Source of the DNA: a virus
Length of the DNA stretch: 24,574 nucleotides
IMG/VR virus record: IMGVR_UViG_3300013117_000346
Location: 1 to 24,574 of that record
Strand: one strand, 5' to 3'
The position numbers were made by a program, and so were the translations under genes. Below the pieces are notes generated by a model. The model ran no database searches and had not been told where the DNA came from. It saw only the letters and a list, made by a program, of their open reading frames with translations. Numbering within the stretch: the stretch's first letter is position 1; each line of letters opens with the position of its first letter. Shown piece by piece: positions 13,184 to 21,277 of the stretch.

Positions 13184-13852
13184 ATGGCTACAGCAACTGA
13201 ACGTTTACAATTAATTGCGCCACAGTTTAACGTAAGAACCAACTGGCTCAGTTTAGATACTGCTTTAATAACAGGTAATGTTATTTCAGTTACAGTAAAC
13301 GGGCAAACTGCTGCTGCCACTTATTCTGGAAGCTCCGATGACACTTTGGATCAACTTGTTACTAATCTAATTGCGCTCCCTTATGTTGGATCTGCGGAGC
13401 GTTCTGGATTGGTGATAACTGTAACCACCGTACGTCTTGAAATCTTACTAAGCGCCACTGTAACTGGTGGTGCTTCGCAAGCTGTTGTGACAATTGGTGA
13501 AGTAGATACCTTTTTGCGGGATGCCTTTTTGGCTCTTGCTAAAACTTTAACCAGTTCTGTTTGGTTCAGAGGTAATTATGATTATGCTCTGGCCCTTAGA
13601 ACTGCTCATTTAATGACTTTAGATGCCCAGGTTACAGAAGATATAAATGACACCGCGAGTGTCGGTAACGGTTCTGTAAAAGCTGTGAAACAAGGTGATC
13701 TGGCTATCACTTATGGAGCCACTTCAGACATAAATAATAAATGGTCTGAAGTAAAAGCCGATTTATCAAGAACCCGTTATGGTGTGTCTTTGATATCGCT
13801 CAAAAGCACCTCCAATTTTGGTATGATGAGTACTGGGAGTATGTCTTTATGA
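13184..13852 (+). CDS. head-tail connector protein (DUF4054-like) with inserted beta domain
   Basis: 222-aa putative head-tail adaptor. The ends fit the DUF4054 pattern: TATERLQLIAPQFN at the start and, after the insert, FLRDAFLALAKTL, YDYALALRTAHLMTLDAQV, GSVKAVKQGDLAITYGATSD and LSRTRYGVSLISLKS. Family members I recall are about 120-150 aa, and the excess corresponds to a beta-rich insert at about residues 25-106 (NVISVTVNGQTAAATYSG, TLDQLVTNLIALPYV, LVITVTT, TGGASQAVVTIG), closely like the insert in the decoration protein. Start 13184 is chosen because AAAGG is about 8 bases before; the ATG at 13181 is an in-frame alternative. Its stop overlaps the next ATG. Confidence 0.72.
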   Translation: MATATERLQLIAPQFNVRTNWLSLDTALITGNVISVTVNGQTAAATYSGSSDDTLDQLVTNLIALPYVGSAERSGLVITVTTVRLEILLSATVTGGASQAVVTIGEVDTFLRDAFLALAKTLTSSVWFRGNYDYALALRTAHLMTLDAQVTEDINDTASVGNGSVKAVKQGDLAITYGATSDINNKWSEVKADLSRTRYGVSLISLKSTSNFGMMSTGSMSL

Positions 13853-14322
13853 GTGTAAGAGATAAAAAAAAGCTTTATAACAAAATAATGAACAATATTA
13901 AAAAGCTTGATACTGTTGTTATTGGTATTGGTCATTTTTCAGATTCTGGAAAAACTGAAGATGGTGAAATTGATTTAGCTGAATTAATGGCCACTCATGA
14001 GCTTGGTAGTAAAAAAATGAATATACCAGCGCGACCTGTTCATGGCAGAACTTTTCGCGCCAACGAAGCTAAAATGCGTAAATTAATTGTTAAACTTTCC
14101 GCAGAAGTTATGATGGGCGGGATGCGCCCCGAAGTTGCTATGGCTCTTTTAGGGAACTTTTATGAAGGAGCTCTGAAAGAAGCTTTCACTAAATTCAAAT
14201 TCAAGAAATTAAGTGCAAATTACAAAAAACGCCCCAGTGGTAAAAAAGTAACACCAAATTCTATCCCACTTGTAGACACTGGTAATTTGCGTGGGGCTAT
14301 TACTTGGAAGAGGTTGCGCTAA
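13849..14322 (+). CDS. neck / tail-completion protein (HK97 gp10-like or virion morphogenesis type)
   Basis: 157-aa protein expected at the head-tail neck. Typical features are the N-terminal basic helix, VVIGIGHFSDSGKT, LAELMATHELGSKKMNIPAR followed by PVHGRTFRANEA, and the C-terminal PLVDTGNLRGAITWK, which matches the family pattern HE-G----IP-RPF ... PL-DTG-L--SI. It begins within the previous gene's stop (ATGAG) with GGGAG 9 bases upstream and ends at TAATGG, overlapping the next start by one base. Confidence 0.78.
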   Translation: MSVRDKKKLYNKIMNNIKKLDTVVIGIGHFSDSGKTEDGEIDLAELMATHELGSKKMNIPARPVHGRTFRANEAKMRKLIVKLSAEVMMGGMRPEVAMALLGNFYEGALKEAFTKFKFKKLSANYKKRPSGKKVTPNSIPLVDTGNLRGAITWKRLR

Positions 14323-14678
14323 TGGCTTTGTTATATAAAGAAACATACCAGCGCAGAGATTATACAGTGACCAAAGTGAAACTGGATACCACTAAAAATT
14401 GGGTACAAACCACTTTTAAAGGTGATGTACAACCGGCCACAGGTAAGGACCTGGCCTTGGCTCCGGAAGGCAACTGGGATGCGGGAACTGTAAAAGTTTA
14501 TAGTAATATTCCACTGAACACTAAAAAATCAGAAGCAACAAGCACTTATGTACTATTTGAGGATGATTGGTACGAATGTTTAGTGAAATTACCAAATACT
14601 GCTAAAGGTCCTTTTAAAGCTTTACACCATTACAAATATCTGGCCAGCCCTAGAACAAATAAAGCGGTGGGTTTATGA
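14322..14678 (+). CDS. putative head-tail joining / minor tail protein, 118 aa
   Basis: Small protein in the neck gene cluster. The start at 14322 (MALLYKETYQRRDYTVTKVK) is preferred over the in-frame ATG at 14304, because it forms the TAATG overlap used throughout this operon and has AGAGG about 9 bases before it. The sequence is beta-rich with FKGDVQPATGKDLALAPEGN, TVKVYSNIPLNT and YVLFEDDWYECL then HHYKYLASPR, a pattern I associate with small tail-terminator or joining proteins that begin by listing sensor-like strands. The position between the gp10-like neck protein and the next neck protein supports this, but the family is not certain. Confidence 0.6.
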   Translation: MALLYKETYQRRDYTVTKVKLDTTKNWVQTTFKGDVQPATGKDLALAPEGNWDAGTVKVYSNIPLNTKKSEATSTYVLFEDDWYECLVKLPNTAKGPFKALHHYKYLASPRTNKAVGL

Positions 14679-15277
14679 CCAGTATAGAAGAAATTAAAAA
14701 TGTTTTACATGATTGGGTGGATCTTGTTTTGAACACAGATACCATTTTACCAGCTTCTCTTGATATAAAAATTGAAAGAAGTCATACTTCTGAAGGAACC
14801 AATGAAAATAAACATATTGTAATTGGTTACGCTCCTACAGAACAAAAGCAAAACGGCCTTGATTCTATTGAATTGGGGGTTGATACTGATTATGATTTCG
14901 ATAAGCCGGAAACTGAGTCAACTTATAGCAATGATACTCATATTACTGATAATAAGGCTTTAGTTGAGATCAGGGAAGTAAATGGAGATGGTAAATTATT
15001 GGCTATACTTAAAAAAACTTGGACACATCATGCTGTTAAAAGTTTGTTCAAAAGTAAAAGTATGGCTTTGAGAGGTTTTGAAGGTGGTATCATGTCGGTA
15101 CCTTTCAAAGTAGACAACACCTATTACGAAGAAAGCATGATGACGGTTAATTTAGGTGTTATGGATGGTATAACCTTCCAACAAGATTTTATAGCAAGCA
15201 TTTCTGGCAGTTTTGGTGTTCAGAACGCTTCCGGTGCTACTATAATTTCAGGCACTTTTGACACAGAACAACAATAA
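14675..15277 (+). CDS. neck terminator protein (gp12-like, LIC_12616 family)
   Basis: 200-aa protein, probably the tail terminator/neck protein that caps the sheath-tube end. The start overlaps the previous stop (ATGA). The segments IKIERSHTSEGTNENKHIVI, TDNKALVEIREVNGDGKLLA, LFKSKSMALRGFEGGI and YYEESMMTVNLGVMDGITFQ correspond to the pattern I recall for this family: a variable N-terminus, an A-V-I-E--G-DA strand, a helical linker, and a final (E)-RA--D strand. It directly precedes the sheath gene, as expected. Confidence in the family is moderate, and in a neck role higher. Confidence 0.65.
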   Translation: MTSIEEIKNVLHDWVDLVLNTDTILPASLDIKIERSHTSEGTNENKHIVIGYAPTEQKQNGLDSIELGVDTDYDFDKPETESTYSNDTHITDNKALVEIREVNGDGKLLAILKKTWTHHAVKSLFKSKSMALRGFEGGIMSVPFKVDNTYYEESMMTVNLGVMDGITFQQDFIASISGSFGVQNASGATIISGTFDTEQQ

Positions 15278-15291
15278 CAGGAGAATGAAAC

Positions 15292-16791
15292 ATGGCAATG
15301 ATCGACAAAATAATTCAGAGCACCATCACAGGTGATTTGACTTTTCCTGCTGCTGCAGGTTTTGGGATCGTTATGCTTGTCAAAGAATTTGACGAGTTTG
15401 ACACCACAGTACCATTCCTTAACAATGAATCCAGACACCGTTCATATGCCAGTCTTGACGCAGTGGTAACTGATGGATGGGGATCTGACAGTGATGTTTA
15501 TGCTGCTGCTAAACGTCTTTTTGCTCAGAATCCAAACCCTGGACAATTTGTTTTAGGAAGAAAAGATTCAGGGGATGCCGGATGGCCTGAAGCCCTTACC
15601 GCTATTCATGATGAATATTCGGGTTGGTATGGTTTAACAATTGTAGAAGAATCAGATTGGACCACATCTACAAGAAAAACAAATTTACAAGCTATTGCTG
15701 GATGGGTAGAAACCAAAAGCCGTATTTTTGCTCACGCAACTGCGGATGAAGGTTGTATTAATTATACCCGTGTTGCTTCAGCTGGTTATACTATTGGGGG
15801 AACCGCAGGAACTATTGCTGCTTGGGCAGCCGTTTCTGATGGAGCTTTTGGTATAAGTATTGATGGAGCTGCTGCTGTTCAAATCACCGCACTTGATTTT
15901 AGTACACCAGTAACTACTTTGTCTGAAGTGGCTACAGTGATTGATACTGCTCTTACCGGAGCAACTTGTACAGTGGTAGGTACTCGGTTAAAAATTGCTT
16001 CAGATACCGTAGATTCAACCAGCTCAATTACAATCACAGCTCCTTCTGGAGGTGGTACTGATATTACAGTGGCTACTTTATTCAATTTAGCAGCCGGTAC
16101 AGTGGTATTAGGTTATGACGCAGGTAGTACCCCAGGTACTGATGATCTATTCACTTACTTTGGTAATCTGGCACTTAAACGTACCATAATTATGTATAAC
16201 CCACAGGAACAAGATGCCCAGCATATTACTCCTGCTGCATGTGAATGGTTTGCTGTAGGAGCTCTGGCTGAAGGATTTCCTTTTCAACCTGCTTCCCAGA
16301 CTTTCGCATATAAAACTATTACCGGAGTCACCCCGATTGAAGCAAATGAAACCATTTTGGATTTTGTTTTTGATCCCCAAGGAGCTACTCCAAGAAGCGG
16401 TAACATTTACACACGCATTAAAGGCATAAATGTGTTGTACAAAGGTCGTATGACTGATGGAACCCCTCTTGATGTTGTACGGGGTACCGATTGGTTAAAT
16501 GATCTTATTCAAACCAAGTTATGGGGCTTGGCAACCAGAAGTAGTGCCGGTGAACGCAAAGTGCCAGCAAACAATCCTGGTATAGCTACAAGTGAAAACG
16601 AATTACGTGCCGCATTGAGTGAAGCCTCTGTATGGTTCATTGATAGTGATACTATTTCAATAACAATTCCAGATATTACTGAAATTAGCGAAACTAACCG
16701 CGCTGCCCGTAAATTGGATAAAATAGAATGGAGTGCCCGACTTCAAGGAGCTTTTGAAGAATGGGTTATCCAGGGTGTAACATACGCATAA
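15292..16791 (+). CDS. contractile tail sheath protein (DUF3383-like)
   Basis: Sheath subunit, 499 aa, which polymerises round the tail tube and contracts on infection. CAGGAG lies about 9 bases before ATG 15292. Family features are the N-terminal FGIVMLVKEFDEFDTTVPFL, YAAAKRLFAQNPNPGQFVLG, IHDEYSGWYGLTIVEES, LQAIAGWVETKSRIF, then the late segments RTIIMYNPQEQDAQHI, FQPASQTFAYKTITGVTPIE, YTRIKGINVLYKGRMTDGTP and FEEWVIQGVTY. Residues 176-275 are a beta-rich insert (DGAFGISIDGAAAVQITALD, TLSEVATVIDTAL, RLKIASDTVDSTSSITI) of a kind common in DUF3383 sheaths and related to the inserts in other proteins here. It is decisive for the contractile-tail call. Confidence 0.9.
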   Translation: MAMIDKIIQSTITGDLTFPAAAGFGIVMLVKEFDEFDTTVPFLNNESRHRSYASLDAVVTDGWGSDSDVYAAAKRLFAQNPNPGQFVLGRKDSGDAGWPEALTAIHDEYSGWYGLTIVEESDWTTSTRKTNLQAIAGWVETKSRIFAHATADEGCINYTRVASAGYTIGGTAGTIAAWAAVSDGAFGISIDGAAAVQITALDFSTPVTTLSEVATVIDTALTGATCTVVGTRLKIASDTVDSTSSITITAPSGGGTDITVATLFNLAAGTVVLGYDAGSTPGTDDLFTYFGNLALKRTIIMYNPQEQDAQHITPAACEWFAVGALAEGFPFQPASQTFAYKTITGVTPIEANETILDFVFDPQGATPRSGNIYTRIKGINVLYKGRMTDGTPLDVVRGTDWLNDLIQTKLWGLATRSSAGERKVPANNPGIATSENELRAALSEASVWFIDSDTISITIPDITEISETNRAARKLDKIEWSARLQGAFEEWVIQGVTYA

Positions 16792-16803
16792 GGAGTATGA
16801 AAA

Positions 16804-17238
16804 ATGATTAATCCAGTAGTAAATACATACGATTTTAAAAGTTGGGTACACACCTGGGGTGGTATAACTTTTACAGGAGTTGATGAAGAAGGTATTTCAA
16901 TTGTGAGCCCAGATGATATGTTTGGTTCTAAAACCGGTGTGGACGGTACACGGGAAAGAGCCAATCTAAATAATCATCACAAATTGATTACAGTAAATCT
17001 TCTTAAAACCAATCCGTTGAATGACATTTTGTCCGGGCTTCATAATGTAGATGCTCTAACCAATGTAAATAAGCTTCCATGGCTTTCCAAAGACCTTAAT
17101 GGGCTTTCATTGGTTACTTGTCTTCATGCTTGGATAATTAAAATGGCTGATGCTAGTTTAAAAAGAGAAGCAGATGCAAATGTTTGGGTGTTTGACACCG
17201 GACCAGCTGCAACCTTTTTAGGTGGTACAGTGCTGTAA
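16804..17238 (+). CDS. tail tube protein (DUF3277-like)
   Basis: 144-aa tube subunit that stacks inside the sheath. AGGAG at 16791-16795 lies 8 bases before the ATG. The pattern NTYDFKSWVHTWGGITFTGV, ISIVSPDDMFGSKTGVDGTR and NLNNHHKLITVNLLKTNPLN followed by DILSGL matches the DUF3277 tube family, which begins with a TY-F-D-V strand and has a TS-SND-L motif. Length and position immediately after the sheath gene agree. Confidence 0.88.
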   Translation: MINPVVNTYDFKSWVHTWGGITFTGVDEEGISIVSPDDMFGSKTGVDGTRERANLNNHHKLITVNLLKTNPLNDILSGLHNVDALTNVNKLPWLSKDLNGLSLVTCLHAWIIKMADASLKREADANVWVFDTGPAATFLGGTVL

Positions 17239-17260
17239 AAATAAATAAAGGTAGGGAATT

Positions 17261-17827
17261 ATGGCATTAGATGATAAAGTTCATTCGGTAGAATTGGAGG
17301 GGACAACCTTCCAATTCTTTCCTATGAAAGGCACAGATGTTTTACGTTGTGCTTGGAAATTAACTTCACCAGCATCCTCTGTATTAAATGGACCTGTTCA
17401 AATAGGGTTTACAATTATACAAATGCTTAAAGAAAAAGGTATGTGGGTTACTGGTGAAAAATTTGATCTAAAATCTTTATTGACTTTAGATATTTCTGAA
17501 GTTCAACCTTTTATTAAAGCTCTCACAGAATCTTTACAGGATTTATCAAAATCAATGTCTGTAGAAGAATTTGTAGATTTGGTATTGGTAATGTTTAAAG
17601 GTATGGATGTAATGCAACCTAAATCAGCCCCAGTTAAAGTGGTTGATGCCGATACTTATGATCAGGCTTTTTCAGGTATTATGCCTGATGCTATCTTTGT
17701 GCTTATGTTGGAGGTTATGCGTTTTAATCGTTTCCCTTTCTTGAGACGGGTGACAGGCGATTTTGGTCAATGGCTTCAGACAATAAATACATTGAGCGAG
17801 GAATCGACGACAGAAAACGAAGATTAG
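17261..17827 (+). CDS. tail assembly chaperone (upstream, zero-frame product)
   Basis: 188-aa protein between tube and tape measure, the place of the tail assembly chaperone that coats the tape measure during assembly. It begins with VHSVELEGTTFQFFPMKGTD and has long helices (EVQPFIKALTESLQDLSKSM, EEFVDLVLVMFKGMDVM), ending in an acidic tail ESTTENED before TAG. A -1 frame ORF overlaps its last 58 bases and stays open back to 17728. In this overlap the heptamer TTTCCCT lies in the frame required for tandem -1 slippage. The pair therefore fits the conserved G/GT-type arrangement of tailed phages, in which a fraction of ribosomes makes a longer fusion. Confidence 0.75.
   Translation: MALDDKVHSVELEGTTFQFFPMKGTDVLRCAWKLTSPASSVLNGPVQIGFTIIQMLKEKGMWVTGEKFDLKSLLTLDISEVQPFIKALTESLQDLSKSMSVEEFVDLVLVMFKGMDVMQPKSAPVKVVDADTYDQAFSGIMPDAIFVLMLEVMRFNRFPFLRRVTGDFGQWLQTINTLSEESTTENED
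17731..17737 (+). promoter_or_regulatory. candidate -1 ribosomal frameshift site (TTTCCCT)
   Basis: In the frame of the upstream chaperone this reads T TTC CCT, that is X XXY YYZ, so both tRNAs can re-pair at TTT CCC after a -1 slip. It lies three bases after the -1 frame opens (stop at 17725-17727) and before the zero-frame TAG at 17825. No clear downstream hairpin was found. A weaker alternative is AGAAAAC near 17812-17818. Confidence 0.5.
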
Positions 17828-18075
17828 AGGAATTAGGTGATATTGGCGAATTAAATGAGGAAATGAAAATTGAGTGGCCATTCTGGAGAGCTTATAAAGC
17901 TGGCAAAGTCACCCTGGCAGATTACAACACAATAACCTTTCCAGAATTACTCAAAATAAATTCCTTGTTGGATATGGATGAAGCCGTCAAATTAGCCGAT
18001 GAAGGTAAAAAAGCTTTCAAGGAAGATGAAAGAAAACTGAGAGAAACTATAAACGCAGCAATACAAGGTAGATAA
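17770..18075 (+). CDS. tail assembly chaperone, -1 frame C-terminal part
   Basis: This 101-codon ORF in the -1 frame lies between the chaperone and the tape measure. Its coding look is good (IDDRKRRLEELGDIGELNEE, EWPFWRAYKAGKVTLADYNT), and it ends directly before the tape measure ATG. It could start at ATG 17770, but no strong ribosome site precedes that ATG, and the codons back to 17728 are open, so I interpret it as the extension made by -1 frameshifting from the upstream gene. The fusion would be about 270 aa. The extension would be expected to contact the tape measure protein. Confidence 0.72.
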   Translation: MASDNKYIERGIDDRKRRLEELGDIGELNEEMKIEWPFWRAYKAGKVTLADYNTITFPELLKINSLLDMDEAVKLADEGKKAFKEDERKLRETINAAIQGR

Positions 18076-20274
18076 ATGCCAGTAATTCGCGAACTACTAA
18101 CAAAATTTGGGATTCAGGTTGATGAAGCCAAATTAGATAAATGGAACAAGAAAATAAACAAAGGCAAACAAGCCCTTGAAAAACTTGACGCCAAATATCG
18201 TAAATTCGCGCAAAAAACCAAGGAAAAAATTGGAACTGGTTTGGGACGTGTAACCGATAAAATGAATGCTTTCAATACCCGAATGGAAACTTCATTTGGC
18301 AATATTTTGGGGCCGTTACGCTCCATGGCGCAACAAATACCTATTATTGGTCAATTTTTGGGAGGAATAACACCTACAGCAATAGCAGCGGGTGTTGCTA
18401 TTTATGGAGTGGTTAAAGCTGTTCAAGCTTTAACCACTGCCGTTCAAAAATACCTTGAATTTGAAAAAGGTATGAAAAGTGTACAGCGGGTTACATTAGC
18501 CACGTCTGATAATATGGAAAAATTGGAAGAAGCTGCCCTCAAGGCCGGTGAAGCCAGTATTTTTACCATTTCACAAGCAGCTGAAGCTGAAAAATTCCTG
18601 GCCCAAGCTGGTTTAGAAGTTGACGAAGTGATTGGAGCTCTCCCGGGCACACTACAACTTGCCGCAGCTGCTAATATGGACCTTGGGAGGGCAGCTGATA
18701 TTGCTACTGATATAATGAGTGCTCAAGGTTTAGCTGTTAAAGATTTAACGCATATTAATGATGTACTTGTTAAAAGTGCTACATTGACGACACAAACTGT
18801 TGCAGGTATGGGTAGTGGTTTTGCTACAGTAGGTACCGAAGCAAAACAAAGTGGATTGGATATTGCACAAGTGGCTGCCTCACTAGGTATACTAGCAAAA
18901 GCTGGGCTAAAAAGGGAATTAGGTGGAACTTTATTCCGTAATCTTTTAGCAGAATCCAAACGCACTAAATTTAAAAAAGCTTTAAAAGATATCAATATTG
19001 ATTTAGAACGTTTTATGAACACAGCTACAGGGGAATTTACAGATTTTGAAGGTTTAGTTAAAACTTTATCCGAATTGTCTAAAGAGGACATGTTTGCTTT
19101 CACTCAAGACGGTTTTGCCCAAGCTTCCCGGGGTAAAAGAGCTCTTTTGGCTTTAGTACAAATGTCGAGCGAATTGGATGAAAATTTAAAAAATATTAGA
19201 GAAAGCAGTGGTGTAGCTGAACAAGCTTCAGATGTTGCTTTTCAAGGTTTATCTGGTCGAATGGCTCTTTTTGCTTCCAAGATGGAAACAGCAATGGTAA
19301 GCTTTGTTAAAGATTCTGGGCTTGGTAATATTTTGACTGATATAGTAGCTACTGCGGTAAATGTTTTGCCTCCTTTAGTAAAAGGTTTAGGTGTGTTATT
19401 AAGCCCACTCGGATTCATGGTATCGATAATAACAAAAGGTATTAGGATTATGTCTTCTGTTGTGGGAGGGGCTTTAAAAATAGTGGCTAACACTGGCAGC
19501 AAATTAGTTAAAATAGCCGGCATCTTTTTGAATCCTTTTACAACTATTATAGAAAGGGTGCTTAATGGTATTGGTAGATTATTCGATGCAGCCTCAGACG
19601 TGGACAAAGGTCCTATGACAGGATGGTTAGATAAATTTGAAATGTTGGCCGAGTCTTTTGACAAATGGGCTTCTGGGATACTCAGAGACTTAGACCCTCT
19701 ATTGGGTGTAATTGATATATTGCTCAATGTTTTCTGGTTCGATCTCCCGAAAGCCACTGAAGCCTTAAGCAAAAAACTTGATGAAATGGCTAATAAAAGC
19801 ATAATTGTACGTTTAATAAGGGGCTTTTTACCAAAAGCAGAACCCGAAAAACTAGATGTTCGAAAACTCTCACGACAACTACCTGGAGGCGGTGGGCTTA
19901 CAGCTGGAGGTTTTGGAGGAGGTAGTTTAGATCCAATTTTTAAAATGGCTGATACTCTTAAAACTGCGGTCCAAGACACTTTAGCCCCAATACCTGAGAT
20001 ACTGGATAAAATGCCTGAAGCTTTAAAAAGGATTGATTATGACAAACTTGTTGAACAAGCTAGACAACCTTTACCAGCTATACCAGGAGGTTCATTGCCC
20101 GGGGTTAATCCTTTTGGAGGACCCAAACCAGCTCCTATCATACAAATAGGAGAAATCAAAGCTGAAGTTAATTTAGATGGAGCTCCAGCAGATACCCCGC
20201 CACTGGAAATAAGTACTGAAATTGCTGAAGGAACCGCAGAACAACTTCGTGATCTTATAAGGGAGTTTGACTGA
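18076..20274 (+). CDS. tail tape measure protein
   Basis: 732-aa tape measure that sets tail length and fills the tube. It opens with a basic helical stretch (AKLDKWNKKINKGKQALEKL), a hydrophobic helix at about 94-124 (PIIGQFLGGITPTAIAAGVA, IYGVVKAVQALTTAV), then the conserved TP901-type core: EKFLAQAGLEVDEVIGALPG, AANMDLGRAADIATDIMSAQ, FATVGTEAKQSGLDIAQVAA, LGGTLFRNLLAESKR and GFAQASRGKRALLALVQMSS. A second hydrophobic region lies near 430-470. The C-terminal 150 residues are Gly/Pro-rich and low-complexity (QLPGGGGLTAGGFGGGSLDP). By the usual rule of about 0.15 nm per residue the tail would be near 110 nm. AAGGTAG precedes the start by 5 bases. No peptidase or lysozyme motif was noticed. 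Confidence 0.9.
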   Translation: MPVIRELLTKFGIQVDEAKLDKWNKKINKGKQALEKLDAKYRKFAQKTKEKIGTGLGRVTDKMNAFNTRMETSFGNILGPLRSMAQQIPIIGQFLGGITPTAIAAGVAIYGVVKAVQALTTAVQKYLEFEKGMKSVQRVTLATSDNMEKLEEAALKAGEASIFTISQAAEAEKFLAQAGLEVDEVIGALPGTLQLAAAANMDLGRAADIATDIMSAQGLAVKDLTHINDVLVKSATLTTQTVAGMGSGFATVGTEAKQSGLDIAQVAASLGILAKAGLKRELGGTLFRNLLAESKRTKFKKALKDINIDLERFMNTATGEFTDFEGLVKTLSELSKEDMFAFTQDGFAQASRGKRALLALVQMSSELDENLKNIRESSGVAEQASDVAFQGLSGRMALFASKMETAMVSFVKDSGLGNILTDIVATAVNVLPPLVKGLGVLLSPLGFMVSIITKGIRIMSSVVGGALKIVANTGSKLVKIAGIFLNPFTTIIERVLNGIGRLFDAASDVDKGPMTGWLDKFEMLAESFDKWASGILRDLDPLLGVIDILLNVFWFDLPKATEALSKKLDEMANKSIIVRLIRGFLPKAEPEKLDVRKLSRQLPGGGGLTAGGFGGGSLDPIFKMADTLKTAVQDTLAPIPEILDKMPEALKRIDYDKLVEQARQPLPAIPGGSLPGVNPFGGPKPAPIIQIGEIKAEVNLDGAPADTPPLEISTEIAEGTAEQLRDLIREFD

Positions 20275-20927
20275 TGCCTATAGTGCCAGGAAGATATGAG
20301 AGTTTTACTACAAATGCCGCAATGTTTTTAGGGCGTAATCGGGCTATGACAATAGATAGTTCAGAAACCGGTGATATCATTATTATGTTTGATCTTCTTT
20401 TAGCAGAAAAACATAAATGGGAGATTAAAGCAACAACTCATCCTGTTGAAGATGGCAGCCCTTTTACTGATCATATACAACAAAAAATACGAAAAGGTTC
20501 AATTGAAGGTTACATAACTAATTTTGGATTACAAAGAGGGGAGCTTTTCAGCAATAGTGCTCAGGAAGTTTTTGATGAGCTTGAATATTATAAAGATAAT
20601 GCGGAGCCGGTTAATATTGTAACAACTTTGAAATATTATGAAAATTACATAATCACTAGTGTAGAAGCTAAAAGAGATGGTAAGACCGGGGAAGCTCAGG
20701 GATTCATGATAAATTTCCAAGAGTTTCGGACAGTTCAATTGAAAGAAGTTAATATTGAAGCAACCCAAATAAAAAGACCAAAAACCAAAGATTTAAAAAA
20801 AGATAAAGATAAACAAAGAGTAAGTCCCAATGCAAATGCAGGAGAACAGAGACCTGGAAGAGTATTAAGTGCATTTTCATTCCCTGAATATTTGGGAGCG
20901 CCACTCAAATCTTTTGGGGGTCCATAA
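20274..20927 (+). CDS. Dit-like baseplate / tail protein, 217 aa
   Basis: Protein following the tape measure, with segments IIIMFDLLLAEKHKWEIKAT, THPVEDGSPFTDHIQQKIRK, GSIEGYITNFGLQRGELFSN and EPVNIVTTLKYYENYIITSV. These match the Dit-like (distal tail) N-terminal domain pattern, in which THPVEDGS--TDH is followed by an I-G---N strand and a VVT---YENY segment. The last 55 residues are lysine-rich then Gly/Pro-containing and probably disordered. It would sit at the tube tip and start the baseplate. The start overlaps the tape measure stop by one base, with AAGGGAG just upstream. Confidence 0.75.
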   Translation: MPIVPGRYESFTTNAAMFLGRNRAMTIDSSETGDIIIMFDLLLAEKHKWEIKATTHPVEDGSPFTDHIQQKIRKGSIEGYITNFGLQRGELFSNSAQEVFDELEYYKDNAEPVNIVTTLKYYENYIITSVEAKRDGKTGEAQGFMINFQEFRTVQLKEVNIEATQIKRPKTKDLKKDKDKQRVSPNANAGEQRPGRVLSAFSFPEYLGAPLKSFGGP

Positions 20928-21277
20928 TGGAAAAAATCTCAGTTTTTCCAGATGTGAGTTCAGATTTCTCAATCAATTTTTTGGTTGAGGATATCCGTAT
21001 TAATTTGCGTTTTATTTGGAACACTTTGACTGAATTTTGGATGATTAATGAATATTTGGAACCTGATACTGGCAAAAGAGCTACTGGTATAAAAGGGGTC
21101 CCCGGGTACCCACTTACTGAAAATATACCTACCAGTTTGAAAGGTGCTTTAATTATTTGGAAAACTGATAAAGAAATTGGTGATGAAATAACTTATGATA
21201 ATTTTGGAAAAGGGTGGGACCTTCTTTATATAACTGAGGAAGAATATAACAATTGGGAGACCAACGTTGGCTTATAA
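20927..21277 (+). CDS. baseplate plug-like protein, 116 aa
   Basis: Small baseplate protein, overlapping the previous stop as TAATGG. Features NLRFIWNTLTEFWMINEYLE, DTGKRATGIKGVPGYPL and EITYDNFGKGWDLLYITEEE match the pattern I recall for the cyanophage Pam3-type baseplate plug (W-----W--D-YD--TG--L--G--L--G ... DNFG--W-L-Y). Its place between Dit-like and hub genes agrees. The next gene overlaps it by 11 bases. Confidence 0.7.
   Translation: MEKISVFPDVSSDFSINFLVEDIRINLRFIWNTLTEFWMINEYLEPDTGKRATGIKGVPGYPLTENIPTSLKGALIIWKTDKEIGDEITYDNFGKGWDLLYITEEEYNNWETNVGL

Noticed and set aside
19242-19979. 245-codon leftward ORF opposite the tape measure gene
   Set aside because: It lies wholly inside the strongly supported tape measure gene; its Ser/Pro/Leu-rich composition is what the antisense of such a gene gives, and no ribosome site or neighbour supports it.
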